Source of the DNA: Icerya purchasi
Taxonomy: Eukaryota > Arthropoda > Insecta > Hemiptera > Monophlebidae
Assembly (NCBI GenBank): GCA_039619475.1
Contig: CM077116.1
Location: 303,588,464 to 303,652,463 of the forward strand
Length of the DNA: 64,000 nt
Direction of reading: 5' to 3'
Shown: piece by piece, positions 10,279 through 22,879 of the stretch
How the letters are laid out: each line of letters starts with the position of its first letter
Numbering within the stretch: the stretch's first letter is position 1
The notes under the pieces: generated by a model
The model's input: only the letters and a program-made list of their open reading frames with translations
What the model was told of the DNA's origin: nothing
Database searches by the model: none
Position numbers and translations under genes: made by a program

Positions 10279-11525
10279 TTTTTTTTTTTTTTTCTTTTTT
10301 GGGCGCGCCAGCGGCATTGACCCAACAACAAGAAAACTAAGCTAATAAATTAAATAACTAAGCGGTCCGAAATGGACGCAACAAAGGACAGCAGTGCGGA
10401 CACCACAGAAGATGAAGGAAAGGAGAGGATAAAGGAAGAGTTATAGGGAGTAGGGAGACCTAATGACAGGAGCTGACTGTATAAAAGGTAGCGTTCGTTA
10501 CGAAGAGCAGGACACTCAAAGAAAATGTGATTAGCATCACATGTACGTGGAGGATCACAATCGTGGAGAGAACAAACAGGAGAAGGCGATAGAGCAAATC
10601 GAAAGCGAGAGGAAGGGAGGAGAGAATGATTGATCCGGAGACGAATTAAGGAGATAAAAATAGAATAGCTACGATCGAAAGGAATATAGAATGAAACCAA
10701 GACAGGGAACGAGGAATTGGCTGAATGAAACGGTAATGAGAATGACGATTAGAAAATAGGGAGGGATAAATATCCTGCCAAAGTCTGGCGTGATTGGAGG
10801 TGGATAAGGAAAAGATATCTGAAGAAGGGAAATGGTTGAGGAATGAATCAAGGCGACCAGCAGAACGAGCCAAAGAATCGGCTGCATCGTTGCCATCAAT
10901 TGCGGAATGACTGGGGACCCACAAAAAATCAATGAGAATAGAACGGGATGACTGCAAAGTGGAGGTAAGAGAACGAATTGAGAGAATAATATTATCAGAG
11001 GAATGTGAAGGAGGTGGCTTGAAGGACGCCCTTAGAGTCCGAAATAATGAGGAATTGGGAAAGATCGCTTAAAGAGGAAATATAGGAGATAGCCTGAAGG
11101 ATGGCGATCGACTCGGCAGAAAAAATAGAGCAGAAGGAAGGAAGCCGGAAGGACTCAGAATGTCGAAGCGACGGAGCAGTAAACGCACCACCCACGCTAT
11201 CCTCGCTCTTGGAACCATCAGTAAAGATCAATACATGAGCAGGAAAAAAGGAATTCAACAAATGAAGAAATTCATTGTTGACTGTACCGTGAGAGGAGGA
11301 ATTGGCTCGAAGTGGGAGAGAGGAGAAAATTTGATAGGCTGCCATAGGCTATTGAAGTCATGAAAGAAGTACGGGAGAGTGTTGTAGGAAAGGACAACAG
11401 GAGAAAAATTAGAAAGACGGGTAGCAATGAGCGACAGGATTGGGATTTTATGAGGAGAAAAACGCCAGCAGTTTTTGATATATAGATGGGAGGAAATAAG
11501 TTTGGACGAGGACAAAAAGTACATT
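10279..11525 (-). mobile_element. LINE family B, 5'-truncated: RNase H and C-terminus
   Basis: A minus-strand insertion with its tail at 10279-10300 (T-run, then TTTTGGGCGCGCCAGCGGCATTGACCCAAC). Broken frames going 5' to 3' give a pre-RNase H segment (11524-11255), an RNase H start with IFTDGSKSEDSVGGAF and a SAES acidic box (11345-10995), then FLWVPSHSAIDGNDAADSLA (10957-10646) and a C-terminal region ending with CDANHIFFECPALRNER (10700-10350). The three pieces are in different frames, so at least two frameshifts are present. The same C-terminus occurs at 28735-29345, 56300-58235 and 60546-61205. The copy lacks endonuclease and reverse transcriptase and is dead. Confidence 0.8.
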
Positions 11526-14500
11526 ATCGTAAATATAATAATAAGCGTGTTTATATATTAGTAAAATTATCAAATAATAATTTTAAAAATTGTGTCGATT
11601 TTCAGATATATTTACACGGAAGGTAAAACGGAATTTTAGTCTGACCTATAAACTTCATTAGATGAGGCATGTTAATTCTCGTTACATATTGAAATATTTT
11701 TTAAAAAAGACGGGTGAACGGATATAAATTTTTCAAAAAAAAAAAAATTTAGAAAAACCGTTTTTTTACAGTTGTTGAGAACTTCCTAGAGTTCTATTGG
11801 AAATTGAAAGAATTTTAGACGGATTTCAAAAAGTGCAGTAATAAAGAGCAAATGTTAAACATTACGATAAAAATCAGGTAACATTTAAGAAAAGGTAATA
11901 AATCAGAGGGGCAAGATGAGAAAGGGGGGGAAAGAAAACTATACACTAAAGTGGTAATTTACCGAAAATAATTTTAAAAGGAAGTAGCGAGTGGCGGAAG
12001 TATTTTAAATTATTTGAAGGAGAAAAGAATAAGAATGCCATCGCGCTGAAGAGAGAATTAATGGATAAGAAATCAAAGAGATTTTGACTTTGGTGCGCGC
12101 GAGATATGATAGGATTGCGGTGTCCTCTCAGCGGACCAATTAAAATTGACCGGCCTTTTGAATTTGAACTATATCTCATCTGGAATAAGCGTTTCTATAA
12201 AATCGCTTCCGAAAATTTCAAAAATCCTTTAAAAATAAAACGTTTGTTAAATCTCCTTTCAACGACAACACATTTCCTTCCAATTCCGAACCGTAATTTG
12301 GTCCAGTTAACGAGATATTTTTCGTCGTTCAAACGGACTTAAATTTTTTTGAAAATCTAGACAGTGTTTCTCACGAGACAAAAAATTGACTTTTTTCGAG
12401 TGACCCGCTAAATAGCGTGCTAAGAGATATAAAATTATAGCGTACGGTTCTCTATCGATAATTGTTTTAATAGCTTAATAACGGCCTCTCCGTACGGCAA
12501 TTTACCGGGAAAAGGTGATTTCGGGTTAATAGGTTTTCTATTTTTCGTAATTCTTCCGAACGATAGTTTGCGCACGAAATCTAAGTAAGCCCTAAAATAG
12601 CTCTAAAAATATCGGTTGTAAAAAGAAAAAAAGTTATTCGCTGAAAAATGTAAATAAAATTAAGTTATTAACTGAAACAACAAATGAAGTAAAATTTTTA
12701 GATAAAATCTAAACACGCGAGCTACTTTGAACCTACAAGTAAGGCGGACCAGGCAATCGGAATATTATAATTTTCGTAATTATTTCCCTGAACATTTTTT
12801 TTTTACTCTAATACTTTCACCGGATAAGAAGTAAAAATGCTGCGACCTTTTCAAAAAAGAAGAAAATAAAAAAAATAAAAAAAGGCATATAGAACCATGC
12901 GCGCTCTTCTTCCTACAGACTAGCATATACTCTGGATCCACGACGTCGCCTTTAAACAGAATGCAATTTCGATGGCGACGTAAGTCTTAATTTAAAATTT
13001 ATCACTTTTTGAAACAAATACGAGTATTTTTAAAACATTTTCGTTATTTTATGCGGGGAATGATTCATTACGTAAATAATTTATAAATACGATAAAAATT
13101 TTTTTTTAAATGAAACGTTTGCTAATTAAACATTTAATACGGCCAATTTTAATTCCTAATCTGTTACGGCACGCACGGAGCTATTACATTTTGCTCCAGA
13201 CATTGTAATTCTGTAACGAACATCGATTCAACAACTCTGTAATTGAGAACTTACTATATTTTAACCCTGTAATTAGATACATACGAATATTCCATAATTC
13301 TGATTTTAGTTCTGTTCGCAGATTCATTACAATTAAAACTATACTCCAAGCACCGACTTTAATATGCTAAGGGTGCTATTTTCGAGATATAGAACAAAAA
13401 AGAAAACTATTATTAACAGAATAAAAGGGAAAATCGTCCCTGCATGTAAACAATATACCTGTGTCTGCATTCATACATATGATATATATATATATATATA
13501 TATAGTATATACTTAATGTTTCTTCGTGCGAGGGAGATTAATAGCACACCTTCATAGGTATTTTGCCCGTTGCTGTGTATTCCATATATGATAGGCCCTT
13601 AACATTTACGAACGGAAAAGTAGTGCTTGCGTTTAATATTCACCAAAGGTATAGAGCTTTGAACATCGACATGCTCTTGGTTCAGTAAAATCTATAGCGA
13701 AATTGAACGCTTTTCATCGTAATAATACCAAACCGAGATTTCAAATTCTCAATTTACATTACGATAATAAAATATTTAATTAAAGTACTTTTTTTTTTTG
13801 TTTTTACGAAGGATAAAGTGTACTTTGTATTTTGCGAAAGCAATCGGTATGATTACTTCAAATTCATTTTCACGCATATTTTCAATTTTAACTATTTCGT
13901 TACTAATGAGACGATATATAAGAAAGCTCGGTGTAATTTAATCATTTAATATTCCGTTTTTCTTTTTACCTGTTCAAGTAATTTTTACAAATCGATTAAG
14001 GAGATTTTTTTTCTGCAACTCTGTCCTTTACATAACTTCTATTTTGGTAAAGTTAATTTTCGCGAAGAAAATTTCGCAACGTATCCCCGTGGCTAATTGG
14101 TTGTATTAAAGATTTAATAAAAATTTAAAATGAACATAAATCAGTAGCGTCCGAAAAAAAGAAAATTATTTATTAACTAAACTAAAGCGCTTTACAATCG
14201 CTTTAGCTGTAAAGTGCTTTTATTTATATTCGAATACATTTTATTTTGAACATGTACGATGTAAAAAAATAAATCACCGTTCCTCCTTACCCGCTTTTTT
14301 AGGTGTCATGCATTAAGCCGGAGACACGTGTGAAAAATAGAATACTAGATTAAGCGAGATTTATGCGGTTTTAAGGATAGGAGTCCTCGAATATCACCAG
14401 GAAAGTTGGTGAACTTTGAACTATCAAAAAACTGACCGAGAATAACTTTGATAGGGTCAGCAAGAAAGATCGGGGTAGGATGATTTTTTAAGAGATGACT

Positions 14501-15039
14501 GTGAGTTGGAAAGGTGTGATCAGTGCAGATAATGACTACTACTTCTTCCCGATTAAGAGAAATCTCGATGGAAGGGCAGCTGGAACAAAGTATATCGACG
14601 ATGATCTGTACTGCCATTTAGTTCGTTTTTTTTATGTGATTCATGACTTGAGTATTTGTACGATGTTTATTTACCGGGAATTGGTAGGTTCCGATACGAC
14701 GGTAATCGAAACCCGCCCGGCTACACAATTAGCACTGACCTCTGTAAGTAAATATAAAAAATCTAACACCTAATTCGCTTTTTTTATTTTAAAATTTTTA
14801 ATGAAAACGTCAAAATTTAAAACGGAGACTTTTCGAATATTTATATATAATTCTAAAGATTCCGTCGGAAAAGGATCTTCTGTAATTTCAGCCATACTAA
14901 ACTCTTTTCTAGTAGTATATTTTTTTTTTTTTTACAATCGATAATGTATTGCCATATGATCAATAGGATCGTAGCAGTGGTGTTTTATTCAGGCAGGATG
15001 TTCTCCGATTCTGTAAATTAGAAATGTAAAACAATTCCT
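11526..15039. other. Unannotated AT-rich stretch
   Basis: No host gene or clear transposon was found. A (TA)n microsatellite lies at about 13481-13504. A minus-strand frame at 14617-14345 (containing HPTPIFLADP and DSSKFTNFPGDI) has the look of a LINE ORF2 C-terminus but no diagnostic motif. At 14700-14735 a tRNA B-box-like string on the minus strand (GGGTTTCGATTACC) has no matching A box. Confidence 0.4.
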
Positions 15040-15290
15040 TTTTTTTTTTTGTTTCTATTTTTTATTTGGCCTCGCCCGCGAGGGTAATTGACCGAAAAAT
15101 TCCTCTTAGTGTTTACAGTCGACGAACGCAAAAATTAAAAAGAAAAATAGAGGAGAACAAATTGTTCTATTTGACATTTTCAATAGCCTCCCACAACCTG
15201 CCCTTTCTAAGTCTTATCCTTCAGCTCATCATATTCTTTCCACGTGTACTAAATTTGCAACATCCCGCTCGTCATTTAATTTAAATTTTT
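15040..15290 (-). repeat. Possible LINE 3' tail fragment
   Basis: A T-run (15039-15049) is followed by TTTGGCCTCGCCCGCGAGGG. This is the same arrangement (T-run, then a GC-rich stem) seen at the tails of LINE family B copies in this window, though with different stem bases. No coding sequence can be matched behind it, so the assignment is weak. Confidence 0.25.
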
Positions 15291-15559
15291 CTTTACAAAA
15301 GATCCTCGCCAATGCTCCTACAACGATCGCCCAAACCTTGGCATACTTTAAAACAAATCAGATCGCTCCGGTCATTTAAACTTTAGTAATTGCCGTATAC
15401 TGTAATAACCTATGCAGTAGTTACACACGGCTCATGGAAAAGGAAAAAAAAATAGACAGACCGGAATAGTTACACGTGCTTTTATGAGAAAAAAAAGAAT
15501 TATTCGACAAAAAAAAAAAAACGAAATTAAAGTATACGAAAATACTCTAGTCTATCTTA

Positions 15560-15900
15560 CTATATGGCTCGGGAACATGGGTGATGATATCAAAGAATCG
15601 GAAAAAGATCGATTGGAGGTATCTGAAATGTGGGGATGGCACCGCCATGATGAATACCTCATAGACACAGAGGGAAAGAAATTCGGAGATATTATTACGC
15701 ATGAAGAGAGGAAGCTGATAAAAATAATATAACCAATACTTTCAGATACTGCGTTACAACACCTTCGCGACGGCTATAATAATAATGGAGGGTAAATTAG
15801 ATAGAAAGAGTAAGCAAGGAAAACCTCGGACTACGTGGAAAAAACGCAAATGAAACAAAAATCAAGAACACGGTACACAAGCTGGGAAAAAACGGAACAG
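15560..15900 (+). pseudogene. Degenerate LINE reverse-transcriptase C-terminus
   Basis: The plus strand reads DRLEVSEMWGWHRHDEYLI, then EERKLIKII, and after a stop LRDGYNNNGG and ARKTSDYVEK. The series 'LE..EMW.W.R', 'EERK..K.I', 'H..R.DG', 'K...R' is typical of the C-terminal segment of RTE-like insect endonuclease/reverse transcriptases, where it follows the RT domain. Several stops and frame changes are present, and no RT core lies upstream. A different domain of a similar element type (endonuclease) lies at 47541-47720. The assignment rests on pattern memory, not alignment. Confidence 0.5.
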
Positions 15901-16742
15901 ACTCTTAATACAGATGATAATGAAGATGATGGTTATCTTCTCCGAGTTTGATTATCGTCGTATGCCATGATAACTTTCTTTAGGTGGTCCTAATTGTCAG
16001 CGTAACACACAATCCCACTTCTATGGCCAGTAGACAGGCGGGCTTCAGCACGGTATTTCTTCCTTAGCAAACTGGATTTTATACATTTCCATTTCGATCC
16101 TAGATCCTTTAAATCATTGTCCGCTACCGAATCGTTTAGATTTTTTCCTACAGCACTGTTCGATTTTACTACCACCACCACAAAGGATTATATTGTCCTT
16201 ATATTAGATAAAACCATGTCATCAGTTAACTATGCGTGACTTTCTTTGCGCCAGCTAAATGTCTAATCGTCAATTCTCTTTAATTCCTCGTTAAGTTTTT
16301 TTTTCTACCATTTTTCACATTTCCTTCTCCCCATTCGATTAAAATTAAGAAGAATATAAGATTTGCTTATGCCAGTGTGTCACTTAATAAATGAGGATGC
16401 ATCGATACAGCGAAAATTATAATTCCGTTTCCAATGCGTTTTATTCTTATTATTTTGAGTTGAACATTTTCGTTGTTGATTTTCTTTTCTCCGATCATAT
16501 TTTATTATAATTTTTGCAGCAAAACTTTCCCGGTGCTACAGAGAGATCCTCGCATAATTTAAAAGTTGTTTTTAATAAAATACTTGCAAAAGAGAAATTC
16601 GATTTTTTTGTTTTATTCTAGAAGAAAAAATATATTAAAAAACAATGGAGAACAAAAATCTGCCCACGAAATTACTGTAAGTTTCTTGCTTATTAAACAA
16701 AATATATAAGTATAAAGTTTATGTTTAGATTTATTTACGTAT

Positions 16743-16781
<39 letters not shown>

Positions 16782-17599
16782 CATTCAAAAGTTTTTATCC
16801 GGTATAAATTATTGATTGGGTTTTTTTTTGAGCGTTCACAACCACATGCCTCTTTATATACTTTTTTTCCGCGCAACAGCTTGATCAAAAAAGTTTTTTT
16901 TTTTTCTATTTTAAAATATGCTTTTATTCCTTAGCGAGAATTCGCGAGGATCACTAGTGCAAAAAATCGCGCGTAGAACTCCTAAAATTTAAATTCCTAA
17001 TAACGACTCAAATAATATAGAAAAATATACGCGTAACATAATGTAGAGCCGAGCAAAACGCAACTGTCTTTAATAATAATTTCATCGTAAAATGTTCTTT
17101 TAATTTGCTTCAGTTTCATCGCAGTTTGTTACGTCCGAATATAAATTTGATTAGTTTGCCCTGCCTTTTGGAAACAACGCTATATCGGTCGTAAACAACC
17201 TAAATCAACGTCCGTAACGCCGTTTGTCCGTCCATTTGTCCAAAGTTGGCTTCTGCGGTATATAGACGTGCATGTTTTTGCTTCGATGTCAACGTTCTCT
17301 CAAAGTGCTGGATCATTTTTTGTAAACCGGTCGAAATTTCACAATATTAGCACGGAATTTGGTTTTCATATTACCCGCCACCCGGGGGTGTCGCAAATTT
17401 GTGTATTTATATTTTTACAAAATTTGTTATTCCGTCTTTAAGTCGACCGCGATTCTACTAAAGTCTAAAAGAAAGTAAAAAAACTCACAAATTTCTACAA
17501 AAGACTGTCATTAAAGTAGTAACCCCCTCCGCAGTCCAGTTTTACGAATGCTTAATATGAATTTTAATTTTTTTTCTTCACCTCTTTGTGTTTTCTTGA
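15901..17599. other. Unannotated stretch
   Basis: Nothing recognisable except an (AT)n tract at about 16748-16778. Confidence 0.4.
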
Positions 17600-17668
17600 T
17601 ATTCCATCAAAACCAAGCTCGACCCTTGGGTCAAGGCCGCTGGCGCGCCCAGGATAGGAAAAAAAAAA
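17600..17668 (+). repeat. LINE family B, minimal 3' tail fragment
   Basis: TTGGGTCAAGGCCGCTGGCGCGCCCA followed by an A-run is the plus-strand version of the tail found reversed at 10279-10330. Only a few tens of bases before the poly(A) are present, an extreme 5' truncation. Confidence 0.5.
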
Positions 17669-17830
17669 GAATAGAATATTTATTTAATTACGAGTTAATC
17701 GGTATAAATGTATACACACCAATAAAATGTTAACAATAGATACACTATAATTAATACCTATTATTTGTAATAATGTTTTCGGGTATGAATGAACTCAGTT
17801 AGTAGGTATTCACTTTAGCTGATAATAGGC

Positions 17831-17834
17831 TTTT

Positions 17835-17921
<87 letters not shown>
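17831..17921. repeat. (TTTA)n microsatellite
   Basis: An almost perfect run of about 22 TTTA units. Length in the assembly may not equal length in the genome. Confidence 0.95.
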
Positions 17922-20162
17922 CTCCGCTATACCTTGCGGTTTTTCAGCCAGAGTTTCTGATTGTTACTGTTATTATTTGTTGTTGATGTGTTTTGTTTTG
18001 TTATTCATTACATGGTTGACAAAGCTGATCAAATTAAAAAAGTTTTTTTTTACGTATTTCGGTTATTGGTTTTTTTATTATTTTCCGTTTTTCTCTTTCG
18101 TTTTTAAACTTATTGCATTCAAAGATCGAATGTTAATCGTCTGTTTCCTTTTTACAGTCTATACAGATGTCTGTTTCAGCAATTTTAAATCGTTTCATAT
18201 AGACACCCCATTATTATTTCCAAGCTAGAAAAACGTTACCACAGACGAGTATACGGTTTTTTCTTCGCTATTTTCCTATGTTTAATATTCGGTATAATTT
18301 AATTGAGGCGAGGTAATGTAATTCTCTAGTACGTCGATGTTCGAAATAACAAAATTATATATAACGGCGCCGGTACCGTTCATTTTGATTTTTTAAGAAA
18401 TATAGGAAAAAATATGTCGTATACATATATTTTGAAGATTGTTGACCTATAAAAATGTTAGAAGAAGCATTATTTCAGAGAGTAGCAGAGAACAAAAAAC
18501 AACAAAAAAACTGCCGGTTCAAAAATAATTATAGGATTTTTATTTTTGTATAACTTTTGTCCGCTAACGAAACAGCCTGTTGGTGATTAAATGAAAAATA
18601 GTATTTGTTAATTTGAAACTTTGGTTTAAGAATAATTAATTTTTTTCAATACTACGCGACCATTAAAATGATTACCGCGATCATTCTTCGACGCTGCAGC
18701 GAAATGCAATTTTAAGTATCACAGCGACTTGCGTTCCGATGGAATTCGCAGCCGAACCTGGTAGAAAAAATTTTCTTTTGATCTGGAAGTTTTACAGCGA
18801 ATATTTTTGGAGGAATTTACAAGAAAAATCATTAAAGAACAGCATTTTTCTTAAAACCCTCCGGCTACGTTAATTCCGGGAATAATAACTTTAATCGTTA
18901 AAAATAATGACCTGGAAACGACTTTTCTTCTACGTTCGTTTTTTTTTCGTTCAGTTTTCAACGGATTCGGAAGCAATTTAAAATTTCTCCAAAAGAAGTT
19001 TGTTCTTTGCACAGTTTGTTACAAATATCGCCGTCGCTCGGAAAATCGGTGGTAATCTAAAAGAAATCTATATAAAAAAAAAAGCAAGCGAGAAAAAAAA
19101 CTACTCAAAATACCTCGGTGAAGTTCATGAAATATATTCTAAATGATAAAAGCAAACGAGAAAAAAAAGCAACTCGAAATACCTGAGTGAAGTTTATAAA
19201 ATTTTGCTGCTATGAATACACTTTCTTATAATTCCACCAATTGTACGATACTTTTTTTGAAATATTTTTATCGGTAGCGCGCATTTTCCAGAGGTTTTTA
19301 TGGGCGTGTAAATTTATTATCGTGCACGGTTGAATGATTGTGTATTTTTAGAGAGTTACCTGCAGGAAATTGTTTTTCGAAAATTACAGATATCCGTGAA
19401 AATTGCTGAAAATTTTTTCCCAAGCACGGTACAATGTTAACTGTGGGGAAAAACACGTTCATAGGGAATCGGAAAATGGCCGATTAATCAAAAGAATCGA
19501 TTCCGTTCCAGACAAATTTAGGCAAAGCCGAATCCGTTCATTTTAATGATGCCGCTTTTAAATTCTAACGGTAGACGAACCTTAGCGCAGCTTCACGCAT
19601 GACAGTACACAATCCGGTTAGAAAGTATCCGTCAAAAATATTGACACTGAAATATCCGAAAACCTTCGCAAACTGTTGTGTCACATTTCGCCTCAGCATT
19701 CGCACAGAGCATTTTGTAAAAACAAACTGTTCTTCTCTCAGTGGCTTCCCCAATTGGGTGAATAATAATTCTATCGAATTTCGAAGTCAAACGGCGCCGG
19801 TTGAGTTTAACTTTATTTAGTTTTCATTTCAAAAAGAGCTGTGTTTGTTGTTATAATCGGTTCAATGGTAACGTCGGTTTAATTTGAAACGATTAGTAAA
19901 TTTCTAAAAACTCGCAGAGCTACAATTAACTCGACACAATTAATAAGATTTGCAATAGGAAAAACAGACAACAGAAAAACACCGAAATTTGAATGACGCC
20001 AGCCGTCACGAATTTTTTAAAGACACGACTAAACTCTCTCGCGAGACATTCATTTTTCAGTTTAAATATAAAAAATTTAATCCTAAGGCCCCCCTCTCCT
20101 ATATTTTATTACTGAATTTAATATAGGATTGAGAAATAATTTATTTAATTTCTCTATAAACA

Positions 20163-20193
<31 letters not shown>

Positions 20194-20454
20194 GTAGTAT
20201 CAATAATAATAACAATCAGAATTGTTATTAGCTAACGTCGTAAATATGCTGCATAGCAAGAAATTATTATTTAAAAACTTTGAACAAAATCCAAAAACTA
20301 TAAAACAAAGTGACACGCAAAAATTGACTAAAATATAAACGAATCAAATCACGATTTAAATATATATATATATATATAAGTAGAAAGAAACGAAATAATC
20401 TAATAATTCAAACCAGATATACAGGAAATATTAACACATAGCAAAATTCAAAAT
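17922..20454. other. Unannotated stretch
   Basis: No coding evidence. An (AAT)n tract lies at about 20165-20192 and a short (AT)n at 20361-20378. The segments AAGCAAGCGAGAAAAAAAAC (19083-19102) and AGCAAACGAGAAAAAAAAGC (19150-19169) belong to a local tandem duplication of roughly 65-70 bases. Confidence 0.4.
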
Positions 20455-20462
20455 ATGTATAA

Positions 20463-20761
20463 AATACAAAAAAGTAAGTCCCTTATATATATCCTTGATA
20501 AGGTATCATTTGTGGAATTAAGCTTTTCGTAATGTACTTAAGGTTCTAATGGATCTGATGAGAATACTGGGACGACCCCGGTTTCTTTCTACTTTTGGAT
20601 TATTCGCCTTTACTTTCTCCCAGGTAATTCTCTGGTATAATCAATATTCAATTTCAGATTAGGTATAAACCGGTGGAAGCAATTCGGATCCGGAACGAGG
20701 CAAGTCTCGATAACCTACGACACCCCTGATTTAGTAGCGCCAAGCACCTTAGGCTACCACG
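20463..20761 (-). mobile_element. tRNA-derived SINE, copy 1
   Basis: On the minus strand the 5' end carries an A-box-like TAGCCTAAGG (20757-20748) and a B-box-like GGTTATCGAGACT (20715-20703). This is a degraded RNA polymerase III internal promoter. The body matches 53474-53756 in several blocks (CGAGACTTG, CTCGTTCC, GGATCCGAA or AGATCCAAG, ACCTTATCAAGGATAT, GGGACTTA). It is flanked by an 8-base direct repeat ATGTATAA (20455-20462 and 20762-20769), as expected of LINE-mediated insertion. It has no coding capacity and would use a LINE's enzymes. Confidence 0.7.
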
Positions 20762-20769
20762 ATGTATAA

Positions 20770-21254
20770 TCGAAACAGTATATAATAAAATAATTATTAT
20801 TAATAATAATATTAATAACAATAGTAACGATAATCGCGGTATCAATTTATTTCGACAATTTTCCTTTTTTACTATTCGGAAGTCGAGTATTTCTCCATGA
20901 ATTTTTCAGCATGGAAGTTTCAGTCGTACATCAGAAGTTATTCCGAATGATAATGATAATTAATCAGTAGACATAGCCAGATGACTTACTAAGTCGCATA
21001 CTACGAGTACTATGTTCTGACTCCGGAAGGTAACGCTGAAAAGTATATATGTACATGCACACAAATAGACTTTAGCCTAAAACGATGCTTGTAATTTCTT
21101 CAGCGATCAGACTTATTCGAGAAGCTGCATTTCAGTCGACATTCGTCAGGGAAAAAGCTTTTGTCGCTTTTGCAGTCATCTCCGAAAGAAGTAGAATTTT
21201 TTATACCTATCAAAGGTTTTGCATGCTTTTGCACTTTTCGATGGGTCTCTATAG
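20770..21254. other. Unannotated stretch
   Basis: No recognisable feature beyond a short (AAT)-rich tract near 20795-20825. Confidence 0.4.
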
Positions 21255-22150
21255 TTTCGGCCTCCTTAACTTTCGGCGCCGACATGTACCTTGTTGTCCT
21301 TTTTCCAAGTAGATCTAGTTTAGCACTAGCGAGCTTTTAACTGTTTTTTTTTTTAAACTAATGTAATGTTTAAGGAGCTCAAAATAAGCTCATTAAATCA
21401 AAAAAGTACAGTCCGCTAAATTAGTAGTAATTAATTTGATTAGAAATGAAATCAGCGGTTTTCAATGTTTCTTTTTTAGCTTACATATCGATTAAAAAAT
21501 GATTTTCTCTTATAAAAACTTGAAATGCTCATTATACATATATACATATTCAATTAGTGGGTTATTTCAATAAAAATTAATTCACTTTTTTTTTTTTTTT
21601 TTTGTTGGGACGCTTTTAATTGCCAGGATTATTACGCCCATCGGATAAGTTTTAGATTAGGGAGTATAGGTGGGTTTTTTTGAGAAAATTGATCAATGAA
21701 TTTAATTGTTCTGGGTCATCAGATATTGATTGAGGGGTTATTTTGTGTTGTAATCGTTGGACAGAGAAGGAAGGGCAGGAGAAAATTTTAATTTTTGCAA
21801 ATGGAAAAAATTTATTAGAAGGCACATTTTTTTTTTTTTTTAAGCAAAAAATCTGTTATGGTGGAAAATTATTATGTTCCGAAAAGTGAATACGTGTAAT
21901 CAGCATTCCAAGTCTTCATAAGAGGAAATCATTTTTTAAGCGATGTATGAACGAAAAGAAAACATTGGAAACTGCTGATTTATTTCCTAAGCAAAATAGT
22001 TACTAATTTTTTCCGGATTGTGTTTTCCCGATTCAATGATTATTTTACGGCTTAAATATGATGTAAATTAAAACGAAGAAAAATATTAATGACTCGTTAA
22101 AAATTAGATTTACTTGGGACGAGGTGGAAGTGATCTAAGCCGAAGGGATA
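21255..22150. mobile_element. Palindromic (inverted-repeat) element, diverged
   Basis: The left part (21302-21560) and the right part (21895-22125) are reverse complements of one another over about 230-260 bases with many differences. Examples are TTCCAAGTAGATCTAGTTT against the reverse of AAATTAGATTTACTTGGGA, and AAAAAATGATTTTCTCTTAT against AAAAAATGATTTCCTCTTAT. The centre contains a T-run with LINE-tail-like sequence (21584-21640), perhaps a later insertion. A single left-type arm occurs again at 35625-35990, inside the large foldback element. There are no open frames. Exact ends and target duplication were not resolved. Confidence 0.6.
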
Positions 22151-22879
22151 CGGGCCCCTCTTCAACTAACACTGAAGGCAAAATGTTTTGTTTTTTTCTA
22201 AAGTGAAAACTTCTTTAGGCGCGTTTAGCGATTTTTTAGTACGGGGAAAACTTACGGATTCGCGCCATGCGCGTCGCAGACATGCTAATGTTAACAGTAT
22301 CGACTAGTACGACAAATAAAATCGCTAATGCCTCTCCTCTACCCCTCGCTTAGTAAACTACAAAAAGAAACATAAAAATTTAATTCGTTATATGAGAACT
22401 AATAATAATAGGGAATTATTATAATAGTTTATGATGCCAGTAAATATTATCGTGAACATTATTCAATAATGAAGTATATTGTAAAAATTCTACAACTACA
22501 CTATATTACTGATTCCATAAAATAATAAATACTGTTGACATTGTCGTCGTTGTTTTTTTCGATATTTTCGTTTGTTATTAAGTGGTTGCACAGCAGTGAA
22601 AATATTTATTATTTTAATTGTTTTAATTGTTTGATTGCAGGATCGCAGTACAGTACAACAATGAGTACTAGACATGGTAATATTTTTCAGAGTGAGATGT
22701 GAAAACCAGACTTATGTTAATAATTGCAAGTTACAAATTATGAAATTAAAATTTTTGATACTACAATTAATCTGGAAATTAAAAAAAAAAAAGAACACCG
22801 TTACTTCATAGTTTTAAGTTTTCATTTTTATCGGCAGACCCCATGACTTCACCTTCTTTTTGTGTTTTTTTTAGCGCTT
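22151..22879. other. Unannotated AT-rich stretch
   Basis: No gene, repeat or transposon end could be identified. Confidence 0.4.

Noticed and set aside
14345..14617. LINE C-terminal fragment on the minus strand
   Set aside because: Suggestive wording (HPTPIFLADP) but no CCHC cluster, tail or RNase H nearby; too weak to annotate as coding.
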